Shown in pieces: positions 56,538-64,000 of a DNA stretch of 64,000 bases. Source of the stretch: Nitrospirota bacterium (GTDB lineage: Bacteria > Nitrospirota > Nitrospiria > Nitrospirales > Nitrospiraceae); contig JACRLR010000052.1 of assembly GCA_016219645.1 (NCBI GenBank), positions 1-64,000 on the forward strand. Direction: 5' to 3'. The notes under the pieces were generated by a model. That model was given only the letters and a program-made list of their open reading frames with translations. It was not told the DNA's origin and searched no databases. The stretch's first letter is position 1; each line of letters opens with the position of its first letter. Made by a program: the position numbers and the translations under genes.

Positions 56538-57136
56538 GATGAAGGCTGGAGCAGCCGGTCGACCGCCTGCTTGGCGCCGGTCAGAATCGAAACGCCGTCT
56601 CCGACCAAGAGACTATCGAAGTTATACTTGAGGAGACGACGCAGCCCTTCCCTGGCTTTCCCCACATCGGCATACTTTTCAGCCGGCAGGAGACTGACGG
56701 AGCCGGCCGGCTTCCCGATCAACGCGTCGCCGACGATCAACACACCCTTCCCCTGCTGAATGAACAACGCCGACTCGCCGGGAGACTTCTGGTCTTTCAG
56801 TTGTATCACCCAGATCCCGCCGGTCAGCAATTCCCCATCCTTGAACGTTTTGGTCGGCTTCAGATCCATCTGCGGCGCGTCAGCCTCCGGTACGTGCAGT
56901 TGGCAGCGAAACTCCTCCTGATACTTCACCGCTTCTCGCGCATGATCACGATTCGTCACAACGATGTAATCGACGGGTCCGTTACGGAGAATCACAGAAC
57001 TCGCCTCCCCCGTCATTGGCGGAGGATCGATGAGAATCTTGTGCTGCCCGACCGTCAAGAAGAGGCCGTTGAAATCGAGCTGCTTCTCTTCAGAGAACCA
57101 AGACCATTGCCAGATGCCTGGGAGCAGGTTTTTCAT
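56534..57136 (-). CDS. Metallo-beta-lactamase-fold protein with reduced metal motif, 200 aa
   Basis: It has the strand order of an MBL domain (NGLFLTVGQHKILIDPPP; VDYIVVTNRDHAREA; ALFIQQGKGVLIVGDALIG; SLLVGDGVSIL). The usual HxHxDH motif is reduced to TNRDH, retaining only the last Asp-His. The later GDAL and GDGVSI keep the Asp and Gly of the fold but lack the canonical His. It may bind one metal or none, so activity is uncertain. It is first in a four-gene coupled operon with TPR, unknown and O-methyltransferase genes. Confidence 0.75.
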   Translation of the reverse strand: MKNLLPGIWQWSWFSEEKQLDFNGLFLTVGQHKILIDPPPMTGEASSVILRNGPVDYIVVTNRDHAREAVKYQEEFRCQLHVPEADAPQMDLKPTKTFKDGELLTGGIWVIQLKDQKSPGESALFIQQGKGVLIVGDALIGKPAGSVSLLPAEKYADVGKAREGLRRLLKYNFDSLLVGDGVSILTGAKQAVDRLLQPSS

Positions 57137-57172
57137 TGCGTATCCTGAACCTCAGCCTTAACCTCAACCTTC

Positions 57173-57412
57173 CTAAAGAGCTGCGACCGCATCTTTGACG
57201 GTCTTTGTGACCTTGGACAGAATGCTCGCCTCATTCGGCAGATCGATGATGTCGTCTTCCGAAACCGTAATGAATTTTCGATTCGGCCCCTTCGTGAGTG
57301 AAATCAGAAACATGCTATTGGAAGGCGTGACAGGGATCACGACCTGCACGGCCGCATCAGCCCCCTTCACCACCTCTAGAAACCTCTGTTTCCCCTCTTC
57401 CATCTCGTCCAT
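57173..57412 (-). CDS. Hypothetical small protein, 79 aa
   Basis: A soluble alpha/beta protein with the strands VQVVIPVTPSNSMFLISLTK and RKFITVSEDDIIDLP and a final helix (SKVTKTVKDAVAAL). An AGGGAAA sequence lies just upstream of the ATG. It is 36 bases upstream of the MBL-fold gene on the same strand and may be part of that operon. No family was recognised. Confidence 0.6.
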   Translation of the reverse strand: MDEMEEGKQRFLEVVKGADAAVQVVIPVTPSNSMFLISLTKGPNRKFITVSEDDIIDLPNEASILSKVTKTVKDAVAAL

Positions 57413-57539
57413 TGTCTTTCCCTCTCATTCGCGGAAGTCGGTTGCTTTCCAAACTGGGCGGAGGAGTCTCTCCAACGCGCGCATCAAACGCCCCGCATCT
57501 TTCTAGATACTCCCTCCAACCTCGCTCGTTCACTTCTCA

Positions 57540-57637
57540 GGGATGGGGGCTGATTGATCTTCCACTGCGCGCGTCCAACGAGGGGAGTCCGCGACCGCGC
57601 GTTGCGCGAGCACAGAAGATCAATCAGCCTCCATCCC
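57540..57637. repeat. Family E palindromic repeat, copy 4 (most regular)
   Basis: The outer arms are almost perfectly complementary over 23 bp: GGGATGGGGGCTGATTGATC (57540) against GAAGATCAATCAGCCTCC (57615). The interior is CACTGCGCGCGTCCAACG and GACCGCGCGTTGCGCGAGC. The gap 57413-57682 contains no gene apart from this. Confidence 0.85.
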
Positions 57638-57682
57638 CTCTTCTGTTCTGCGAGCAGGGAGACGGCCCGACCGCTGCTGCTC

Positions 57683-58213
57683 TTACATTTTATTTCCGCC
57701 AGCCAACAACTTTTCAACTTCCGCCACAATCACCTCTTCGCCGGCCAAATCCATGTTGCCGACACGCTGCCACCGGATCACACCCTGTTGATCGATTACA
57801 TACACGTTGGGGATAAACTTGCCTCCGCCATATAATTTGTCCGTCAACTTGGTCGGATCAAGCAGATAGGGATAGGTCACCCTCACAGGAAAGGCGGACA
57901 AAAACTCACCGACGCTTTTCTTGGAGTCGCCTGAAGAATTCACGCCGAGCACTGCCACGTTTTTTCCCTTCATCATCTCGAAAACTTTTTGGAGCGTGGA
58001 TCCCTGGATCATACAGGGTTCGCAAATATGAAAGAGTCCGAGCACCACGACTTTCCCCTTGTAGCTATCCAGACCGACAGTTTCACCGGTGATGGCCGTC
58101 AAGGCAAACGAGGGCGCCTTCTCGCCGACCTTAAACAGTCCTGCGGCAAGAACCAGTTGGGTAGCAAGAACAGGAACCAGCAGCGTCCCAAGGATGAGGA
58201 CCCAACGTTTCAT
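57683..58213 (-). CDS. Exported TlpA/ResA-like thioredoxin-fold protein, 176 aa
   Basis: ATG 58213 follows AAGGAGG closely; the frame opens at 58279. A signal peptide (WVLILGTLLVPVLATQLVLAAG) precedes an AhpC/TlpA-type domain: KAPSFALTAITGETVGLDSYKGK is the family's opening, and the redox pair is CEPC at 64-67 (HICEPC). The later cis-Pro region is KFIPNVYVIDQQGVIRWQ. It probably reduces disulfides in periplasmic proteins, as TlpA and ResA do in cytochrome c maturation and related assembly. It is separated from the neighbouring PilZ gene by a family C element. Confidence 0.88.
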   Translation of the reverse strand: MKRWVLILGTLLVPVLATQLVLAAGLFKVGEKAPSFALTAITGETVGLDSYKGKVVVLGLFHICEPCMIQGSTLQKVFEMMKGKNVAVLGVNSSGDSKKSVGEFLSAFPVRVTYPYLLDPTKLTDKLYGGGKFIPNVYVIDQQGVIRWQRVGNMDLAGEEVIVAEVEKLLAGGNKM

Positions 58214-58359
58214 CACATCCTCCTTCACGCAAGAGTCAACGTCGAGCTTCAAATGTGACGTGGCACGATCATTCAACATTCACAATTCAGCATGTCACAT
58301 TTCGTGAGTGGCATCCTAGCACGCTGATTTTTCATGGAGCAACTGAGGGAACAGCGGAG

Positions 58360-58600
58360 CTAGCAGGCTGCGGAAAAACTCAGTTTATACATAAGACACT
58401 GCTGCTGCAATTTTCACAGAATGGCGCTGATGTCACAATCGCTCAGGATGCTCAAAAAGACCGTCCAGCAAGGCCGCAGCGGATGAAGAAGGCTTAGGTC
58501 GAGGTTAAGGTTAAGCATTGAACAGGTTCTTGTTTACTCAACCTTAGCCTCAACCTTAACCTTTCAATAACGCTGGCGGACTTTTTCAGCATCCTGCTAG
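58360..58600. mobile_element. Family C MITE-like element, copy 4 (long form)
   Basis: CTAG lies at both tips: it begins CTAGCAGGCTGCGGAAAAAC and ends CTTTTTCAGCATCCTGCTAG. A nested internal end CAGGATGCTCAAAAAGACCG lies near 58445. It shows the same architecture as copy 2 but with a ~40-base shorter interior. The right-hand CTAG carries the complement of the PilZ gene's stop codon. Confidence 0.9.
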
Positions 58601-58932
58601 GGAGAGGATGAATCGTGCGGGTTGAGCATATCTTCAAGTTGCTGCTTAGACCGGCCGTCGAAACCGACAAACTCCAAGCCGAATCTGTCGCCGTGTTTCC
58701 AGCGAACCACCGCGACAGTGACCACAATAGGAGGCCGGGCGCCTGAGGCATGGATACTCAGTGAAAGACGGCTGCCGATAGCAAGGTCAGCCTGACTTTG
58801 TATTTCTGCCCCGGCAATTGTCAAATTCTTCAGCGTCACGCTTCCGGACAGCTGATCGGTCGTGAACGTAGCAGGGTAATCCACCTCGATTCTCGGTCTG
58901 GCCCTCGGCTGCATACGCGGTTTCTCGTCCAT
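58597..58932 (-). CDS. PilZ-domain protein, 111 aa
   Basis: PilZ domains bind the second messenger cyclic di-GMP. The motif RxxxR is Arg10-Arg14 (RARPR) and the second motif (D/NxSxxG) appears as NLTIAGA with Thr for Ser at about 36-42. The domain fills the protein (strands IVVTVAVVRWK, RFGLEFVGF), so it is a single-domain regulator. Binding is plausible but the Thr change may weaken it. No cyclase or phosphodiesterase is adjacent. It is downstream of purF on the same strand and may be co-transcribed. Confidence 0.8.
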   Translation of the reverse strand: MDEKPRMQPRARPRIEVDYPATFTTDQLSGSVTLKNLTIAGAEIQSQADLAIGSRLSLSIHASGARPPIVVTVAVVRWKHGDRFGLEFVGFDGRSKQQLEDMLNPHDSSSP

Positions 58933-58977
58933 TGCACAGTGCGAAGATCTGGTTTGTCTGGGGTCCTGGGTCTTGGG

Positions 58978-60450
58978 TCACCGCGCTGGTTCAAATAGAC
59001 CCAACTGCATTTCTTCTGCGCGGGTCAAGGGAATCGGGTAGCGTTCCGTAAAGCAGGCATTGCAATATTGGCCTGGCGCACCTGGAGAGGCGCCCAGCAT
59101 GCCATCGAGGCTTAAATAGGCCAGGCTATCGGCCGTAATGTACTTTCGAATCTCTTCGGTCGTGTGGCTGGAGGCAATCAATTCCCTCCTGGTAGGCGTA
59201 TCGATTCCGTAGAAGCAGGGGGAGGTGATCGGTGGAGAACTGATGCGCATATGCACTTCTTTAGCCCCGGCATTCCGAAGCATCTTGACGATCTTTCGGC
59301 TCGTCGTACCCCGAACCAGTGAGTCATCGACCACGACAACCCGTTTCCCCTCCAGAACTTCCGGCACAGCATTGAGCTTGACCTTGACACCGAAGTGGCG
59401 AATTGATTGCTCTGGTTCAATGAAGGTACGACCGACATAGTGGTTCCTGATCAGCCCGAGTTCGAACGGAATCCCCGCCCCTTCCGCATAGCCGAGCGAG
59501 GCAGGCACCCCGGAGTCCGGCACCGGAATAACGATGTCAGCCGGCACAGGCGATTCCTTCGCCAACTGTCTGCCCAACGATTTGCGCGTAGCATAGACCG
59601 TATTTGCGCCGAAAATTTTACTGTCCGGGCGAGCAAAGTATACATACTCAAAGACGCATAGGGCCGGACTCACCGGCGTAAAGGGTTTGTGACTCGTCAC
59701 ACCCTTGTCGTTCAGCACAACCAATTCGCCTGGCTCGACCTCGCGAACAATTTCAGCTCCGAGCAGGTCGAATGCGCAGGTTTCTGAGGCCACGAGATAG
59801 GTATCGCCTAGGCGACCGAGACAGAGCGGCCGGAACCCATGGGGGTCGCGCGCTGCAATGATCCCGTCGTCTGTCTGCAGGACGATAGAAAATGCCCCGC
59901 GGACCTGGCTCAACGCATCGATGATCCGAGCCAGCAACGTATTGGCCCTGGAATGCGCGATCAGATGGATGACGACTTCGCTGTCCGAGGTGGATTGGAA
60001 GATGGCGCCGTACGCTTCGAGCTCGTGGCGCAGCACTTGCGCGTTGATGAGGTTGCCGTTATGCGCGAGCGCGAGATTTCCGAATGCGAAATTGACCGAG
60101 AACGGCTGGATGTTCTTGAGGTCGCTCCCGCCCGCCGTGGAGTAGCGATTGTGACCGATCGCCATTGAACCGGTCAATTGCTCGAGCACCTGGGTATTAT
60201 AGATATCCGCAACGAGCCCCTTCCCCTTATGAACGTAAAACTGCTCGCCATCGCCTGAGACGATACCGGACGCTTCCTGTCCTCGATGCTGCAAGGCATA
60301 GAGCCCGAGATAGGTAAGATTTGCCGCTTCCTTGTGGCCATAGATGCCGAAGACCGCACATTCGTCGTGAAACTTGTCGGGAGTAATCAGTGGTAAGGGG
60401 TGAGGGGTAAGGGGTGAGGCGACCGGAAGAACTAGTCGATCCTGACTCAT
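58978..60450 (-). CDS. purF: Amidophosphoribosyltransferase, 490 aa
   Basis: Catalyses the first committed step of purine synthesis (PRPP plus glutamine to phosphoribosylamine). The amidotransferase nucleophile is Cys32 in [15 protein letters not shown], which becomes the N-terminal residue after propeptide removal in B. subtilis-type enzymes; the PRPP-binding motif is [13 protein letters not shown]. The propeptide here (31 residues) contains a proline-rich run, residues 11-23 ([13 protein letters not shown] in part), encoded by a family B repeat. The ATG at 60450 lies in the same repeat, with GAGGGG adjacent. No later start codon exists before the Cys. It follows purL on the same strand. Confidence 0.96.
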   Translation of the reverse strand: MSQDRLVLPVASPLTPHPLPLITPDKFHDECAVFGIYGHKEAANLTYLGLYALQHRGQEASGIVSGDGEQFYVHKGKGLVADIYNTQVLEQLTGSMAIGHNRYSTAGGSDLKNIQPFSVNFAFGNLALAHNGNLINAQVLRHELEAYGAIFQSTSDSEVVIHLIAHSRANTLLARIIDALSQVRGAFSIVLQTDDGIIAARDPHGFRPLCLGRLGDTYLVASETCAFDLLGAEIVREVEPGELVVLNDKGVTSHKPFTPVSPALCVFEYVYFARPDSKIFGANTVYATRKSLGRQLAKESPVPADIVIPVPDSGVPASLGYAEGAGIPFELGLIRNHYVGRTFIEPEQSIRHFGVKVKLNAVPEVLEGKRVVVVDDSLVRGTTSRKIVKMLRNAGAKEVHMRISSPPITSPCFYGIDTPTRRELIASSHTTEEIRKYITADSLAYLSLDGMLGASPGAPGQYCNACFTERYPIPLTRAEEMQLGLFEPAR

Positions 60451-60497
60451 AACCCCTCGCCCCTAACGCCTAACGCCTTACCCTTCACGCCTGACCT
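60387..60497. repeat. Family B intercistronic repeat, copy 5 (purL/purF)
   Basis: Spans the purL end, the gap and the purF start: on the + strand it has GTAAGGGGTGAGGGGTAAGG near 60396 and TAACCCCTCGCCCCTAACGC near 60450, which can pair. It contributes the last codons and stop of purL and the start and propeptide of purF. Confidence 0.85.
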
Positions 60498-62745
60498 CTC
60501 CCGCTTCATTCAGCCTTCGTTCGATCGAAAAGGCCCACCGGTCGTGAAGAATATCCACCGGAAGATCGATGCGGCACCCCTCGCTCCATTGCCCTTCCTC
60601 CACATCGATGATAAAGCGGTCTCCGCCTACCGTCCCGATCTTCATCGCTGGAATACCGGAATCCCAAGCTCGATTCAATACTTGACCGGCCACCTCGGGC
60701 CTCACTGACAGGACCACCCGCGACTGGCTCTCACCAAACAAGAGCGCATCACGCCTCGATTGATCAAGGGACAATCTTACCATAGCCCCTCGCCTGCTGT
60801 CCGGGGCAGAGATACAACATTCGGCCAGTGCGACAGACAGACCGCCATCTGAACAGTCATGGGCGGACTGCACCAAGCCCTCACGAATGATGTGCAGTAG
60901 GAATTCATGAAGCGCCTTCTCTGCCTCCAAACTCAGGAAGGGGGGCGATCCCTGTTCCCGGTGATGAAGCACTTTCAGGTATTCACTGCCGCCCAGGTCC
61001 TCTTTCGTCTTGCCCAGGAGAAGAATCGCATCGCCGTCCTGCTTGAACCACTGCGTCATCGTCTTATCGGCCGATTCGATCAAACCCACCATGCCCAGCA
61101 TCGGTGTCGGGTAGATCGAGAGACCATTGGTCTCATTATAGAAACTCACGTTGCCGCTGACGATAGGAATCGCGAAATGTTCGCAGGCATCCTTCATCCC
61201 CTCGATCGCCAGCACAAACTGCCACATAATCTCCGTCCGCTCGGGGTTCCCGAAGTTCAAACAGTCCGTGAGCCCGATCGGTTCCGCCCCGGAACAGGCC
61301 AGATTTCTCGCCGCTTCGGCCACCGCAAGGCGCGCCCCTTCATACGGATGCAGCAGGCAATAGCGACTGTTACAGTCCACCGTCATCGCAATGGCCTTGT
61401 TCGTTCCCTTGATCCGCACCACCGCGGCGTCGGAACCTGGCCGGACCATCGTGTTGGTCCGCACCATATGATCATACTGTTCATAGGCCCACCGTTTGCT
61501 CGCAATCGTCGGCGACTCAAGCAAGGACAACAGCGCCGCACTCGCATCCTTCACATCGGGAAGCGCATCGTAATTGAGGTTGGTCAGCATGTCCTGATAA
61601 CCAGGCGGCTGATAGGGACGCTCATAGCGGGGCCCCTCATCGGCCAGTGCTTTCGCCGGGATCTCCGCCACCACGTTGCCCTGATCTCTCACACGGAGAA
61701 TCCCATCGCCAGTCACCCGTCCCACCACCGCCACATCGAGGTCCCACTTCTTGCAGATCCTGACGCACTCGTCTTCCTTCCCAGCCTGCGCGACCATCAG
61801 CATACGTTCTTGCGATTCCGACAACATCAATTCATAGGGCGTCATGCCAGGCTCACGCCGAGGGACATCGGTCAGGTCCAGATCGATTCCATTGCCGGCC
61901 CGCGATGCCATTTCACAAGACGAACTGGTCAACCCTGCCGCCCCCATGTCCTGAATGCCGACGAGCAAATCGCCCGCCATCAATTCAAGACAGGCTTCCA
62001 ACAACAGCTTCTCGGTAAAGGGATCGCCCACCTGCACCGTAGGCCGCTTCTGTTCCGACTGGTCGTCGAAGGAATCGGACGCCATCGTCGCGCCGTGAAT
62101 CCCATCGCGGCCCGTCTTCGATCCGAAATAGATCACCGGATTGCCGACCCCGGCTGCCGTTCCCAGAAAAATCTTGTCTTTGCGCGCGATGCCGAGGCAA
62201 AACACGTTTACGAGCGGATTCTGCGAATAAATATCGTTGAAGACGATTTCGCCTCCGACCGTCGCTACCCCCATACAATTCCCGTATGCACTGATGCCGG
62301 ATACCACACCCTTGAGCAGACGTCGGTTATTCGCGTTGTCGAGCTCGCCGAACCGCAGCGCATTGAGCAAGGCGATCGGACGCGCGCCCATCGTAAAGAT
62401 GTCGCGCAGAATCCCCCCCACCCCCGTCGCCGCCCCCTGATAGGGCTCGATGAACGAGGGATGGTTATGCGACTCCATCTTGAAGACCACACACAGTCCG
62501 TCGCCAATATCCACCGCACCGGCATTCTCCCCTGGCCCCTGCACCACCCGCGGCCCAGTCGTCGGCAATTTCTTCAAGTGCACACGCGAACTCTTATAGG
62601 AGCAGTGCTCCGACCACATGACTGAGAACATGCCCAATTCAGTGATATTCGGCTCCCGCCCCAAAATCTCGACGATCTTCTTATACTCATCGTCCGTCAG
62701 ATTATGCTGCGCGATGAGATCTTTCGTAATCACTTGGGCTTGCAT
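60478..62745 (-). CDS. purL: Phosphoribosylformylglycinamidine synthase subunit PurL, 755 aa
   Basis: The small form of FGAM synthase, which needs the separate PurQ and PurS subunits (not in this window). Landmark segments are intact: [58 protein letters not shown], and [16 protein letters not shown]. The reaction converts FGAR to FGAM in the fourth step of purine synthesis. A purF partner lies downstream. The C-terminus (EVRREG) and stop are contributed by the family B repeat; the gene start resembles a partial copy of itself at 63516-63563. Confidence 0.97.
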   Translation of the reverse strand: MQAQVITKDLIAQHNLTDDEYKKIVEILGREPNITELGMFSVMWSEHCSYKSSRVHLKKLPTTGPRVVQGPGENAGAVDIGDGLCVVFKMESHNHPSFIEPYQGAATGVGGILRDIFTMGARPIALLNALRFGELDNANNRRLLKGVVSGISAYGNCMGVATVGGEIVFNDIYSQNPLVNVFCLGIARKDKIFLGTAAGVGNPVIYFGSKTGRDGIHGATMASDSFDDQSEQKRPTVQVGDPFTEKLLLEACLELMAGDLLVGIQDMGAAGLTSSSCEMASRAGNGIDLDLTDVPRREPGMTPYELMLSESQERMLMVAQAGKEDECVRICKKWDLDVAVVGRVTGDGILRVRDQGNVVAEIPAKALADEGPRYERPYQPPGYQDMLTNLNYDALPDVKDASAALLSLLESPTIASKRWAYEQYDHMVRTNTMVRPGSDAAVVRIKGTNKAIAMTVDCNSRYCLLHPYEGARLAVAEAARNLACSGAEPIGLTDCLNFGNPERTEIMWQFVLAIEGMKDACEHFAIPIVSGNVSFYNETNGLSIYPTPMLGMVGLIESADKTMTQWFKQDGDAILLLGKTKEDLGGSEYLKVLHHREQGSPPFLSLEAEKALHEFLLHIIREGLVQSAHDCSDGGLSVALAECCISAPDSRRGAMVRLSLDQSRRDALLFGESQSRVVLSVRPEVAGQVLNRAWDSGIPAMKIGTVGGDRFIIDVEEGQWSEGCRIDLPVDILHDRWAFSIERRLNEAGEVRREG

Positions 62746-62763
62746 GAATCATTCACTCCGACG

Positions 62764-63129
62764 CTAGACAGGCGCGGCACTAGTGCGTAAGAGACCGGAC
62801 AGTTCCAATACTCGCTTTGACCAGACACTTGAGGCCTCAGCAACTTGCCCGCGACGAAAGGGATCTGACCAGATTTGAACCCACTGACATTGCCATCGCG
62901 CAAGCTGAACTTGCAATCCAACAAGTTCCGCTGACACTTCGACTTCAGCTTCAGCCGCCGTCCATTCGATAAAGTACTTACTCTCATCGATCAAGCTTTC
63001 CACAGCATCACGGCCGGCATCATGCGCAGCAAACGATTTAATCCGGCTCAAATTCGCCGCCAACCCACCCAAGCGAACAGGAAGGGTGTCGCGAAGATAA
63101 CGTTCTTGAATGGCAGACTTATCTTTCAT
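62764..63129 (-). CDS. Hypothetical protein paired with a DUF5674-type gene, 121 aa
   Basis: A helical, soluble protein (PVRLGGLAANLSRIKSFAAH, then AVESLIDESKYFIEWTAA and LVGLQVQLARWQCQWVQIW), with a final segment VWSKRVLELSGLLRTSA. It overlaps the upstream gene by four bases (ATGA), so they are made together. No family was recognised, but its position and size suggest the partner of a two-gene cassette. It lies 18 bases upstream of purL on the same strand. Confidence 0.6.
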   Translation of the reverse strand: MKDKSAIQERYLRDTLPVRLGGLAANLSRIKSFAAHDAGRDAVESLIDESKYFIEWTAAEAEVEVSAELVGLQVQLARWQCQWVQIWSDPFRRGQVAEASSVWSKRVLELSGLLRTSAAPV

Positions 63130-63461
63130 GCGCGACCTAGTAAAGGCCTAACGATCTCTACCACACGCTCTCTGACACCAGAATCCAGTATCTCCAGCGA
63201 GGGATTGTTCTGGCGTGGCCGAATGTTGATCAAAGACTCAAACGTGATTTGCTGCGCACTAGGAATCCCGTCCGCACCCCACACATCTTCCTGGCGACTC
63301 CCATCTTCAAGCAAGGCCGCTTCACAATCTGCATGCAATGCCCCACCACCAGCAAGAATTCTTCGCTCAAGATCAACAGCCAACTTCACGTATGTTTCAA
63401 GGCCCTGGAGCATTTCTTCCATCTGCTGTTTTGTGGCCCGAGTACGAATGATATGGATCAC
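63126..63461 (-). CDS. DUF5674-like protein, 111 aa
   Basis: The distinctive core ALHADCEAALLEDGSRQEDVWGAD, preceded by VKLAVDLERRILAGGG, fits the DUF5674 family of short proteins of unknown function. The protein starts with GTG at 63461 (no good ribosome-binding site). It is co-translated with the 121-residue partner. Pairs of this sort occur in small mobile cassettes, and the adjacent purL scrap and broken Mrr gene suggest this region was inserted or rearranged. Confidence 0.65.
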   Translation of the reverse strand: MIHIIRTRATKQQMEEMLQGLETYVKLAVDLERRILAGGGALHADCEAALLEDGSRQEDVWGADGIPSAQQITFESLINIRPRQNNPSLEILDSGVRERVVEIVRPLLGRA

Positions 63462-63515
63462 AGCAGCGTCTTCAACGGCCTCTCTCCGTCCCCTCGTCCC
63501 CAGGAAGAAACCAAA

Positions 63516-63563
63516 TCTTACTCCATTTCCGTCAGATTATGCTGCACGATGAGATCATTTTTG
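63516..63563 (-). pseudogene. Duplicated fragment of the purL 5' end
   Basis: About 45 bases match the start of purL (62690-62723): TCCGTCAGATTATGCTGC, then CGATGAGATC. Read on the minus strand it gives DLIVQHNLTEME followed by a stop, against [12 protein letters not shown] in purL. It is a remnant of a duplication or recombination on the far side of the gene pair from the real purL start. Confidence 0.8.
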
Positions 63564-63682
63564 ATAGCTGCGTCTCGCCTAACTGTCTAATTCCGCATTG
63601 GGTACTACTCCCGATGCTCACTCAGCAAATGTGCCCACAGAGTTTCTTGAGTGATTTATTCCAGATCCGCACAGGGTTAGGA

Positions 63683-64000
63683 TCAACCTTCTTCAAAGTA
63701 GTCGGAATCTACCCTGCTTACCACGTAACTGCACACCTCTGTAACGCCAATTCTGTGATCAATCATGAGCTGAGCAAGTTGTTCGCCATCGATTAAAACG
63801 ATTTTCTTTTCTATCCTCCCCACATACTCCTTTGCTTCCTGAGAGAACCTAGAAGTTGTTAGAAGAACGCCTTTCCTGGCTCTATGCCCTTCTAGGCTAC
63901 CTGCAAGCTCTTAAACTGTGGGCCTACCAACCGTTGATTCCCATCTTTTTGCCTGGATATAAACCACATCGAGCCCCAGTTTGTCTTCTTTGATAATCCC
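63683..64000 (-). pseudogene. Mrr-type restriction endonuclease, C-terminal part, with in-frame stop
   Basis: Read from the window edge, the frame gives IIKEDKLGLDVVYIQAKRWE, the catalytic D...QxK core of Mrr-cat restriction enzymes, then VGRPTV followed by TAA at 63913-63911. After it the same frame continues as ELAGSLEGHRARKGVLLTTS and on to SRVDSDYFEEG and a TGA at 63683. Intact relatives read Gln where the stop is, so a single C-to-T change (CAA to TAA) explains it. The start of the gene is outside the window. The ~75 residues after the stop look fully conserved, so the mutation may be recent. Confidence 0.75.

Noticed and set aside
60907-62625. 572-codon frame on the + strand
   Set aside because: It lies entirely antisense to purL and has the Arg/His-rich composition typical of a shadow frame.

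Overview
This 64 kb window is a bacterial chromosome segment, moderately GC-rich and densely coded on both strands. No RNA genes, CRISPR arrays or complete transposase genes were seen. The housekeeping genes (guaB, guaA, rluB, aspS, aroC, recG, scpA/scpB, purL, purF, a Ppx/GppA phosphatase) are unmistakable. The accessory gene style (NHL-repeat protein, SUMF1-type proteins, cupredoxin, giant RTX protein with its own exporter) and several dispersed intergenic repeats suggest a Nitrospira-like organism (Nitrospirota). That placement is inference from gene style, not from a marker gene.

Layout. 1-4.6 kb: small envelope or unknown proteins, a haem-oxygenase-fold di-iron protein and a translationally coupled exported SUMF1-domain protein. 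4.7-19.1 kb, minus strand: a type I secretion operon consisting of a 3484-residue lipase/RTX protein, an HlyB-type ABC exporter and an HlyD-type adaptor. 19.1-23.8 kb: exported unknowns, an exported ankyrin protein and a possible nucleotidyltransferase toxin pair. 23.9-31.1 kb, minus strand: guaB-guaA-rluB-aspS-aroC. 31.2-34.2 kb: a double six-bladed NHL protein. 34.7-45 kb: ScpA/ScpB, pentapeptide protein, a stand-alone exported Lon-type protease domain, a lysine-rich histone-like protein, a cupredoxin, a PqqD-like/methyltransferase fusion and a TPR/SUMF1 protein. 46-53.5 kb: DsbA-like protein, Ppx/GppA, recG and a TPR/metallopeptidase. 53.9-58.2 kb: a tightly overlapping four-gene operon (MBL fold, TPR, unknown, O-methyltransferase) and a TlpA-like protein. 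58.6-62.7 kb: PilZ protein, purF, purL. 62.8-64 kb: a DUF5674-type gene pair next to a duplicated scrap of purL and an Mrr-type restriction gene with an in-frame stop.

The most striking feature is the repeat population. Five intergenic families recur, each with its own placement rule, and a G-rich hairpin tract occurs once. Family A is a REP-like GGGGTCAGGCACC palindrome. Family B is a TAAGG/GTGAGG repeat found only between consecutive same-strand genes. Family C is a 200-285 bp MITE-like element; in all four copies one end forms the stop codon of the neighbouring gene. Family D is a long imperfect hairpin built from 9-bp units (GGTYTGTYT). Family E is a palindrome beginning GGGATGG. Several of these have entered protein-coding sequence: the PurF propeptide, the PurL and HlyB C-termini, the HlyD N-terminus, and an in-frame proline-rich insertion in RecG. 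This combination of strict insertion context and domestication into essential genes is the best candidate here for something undescribed.
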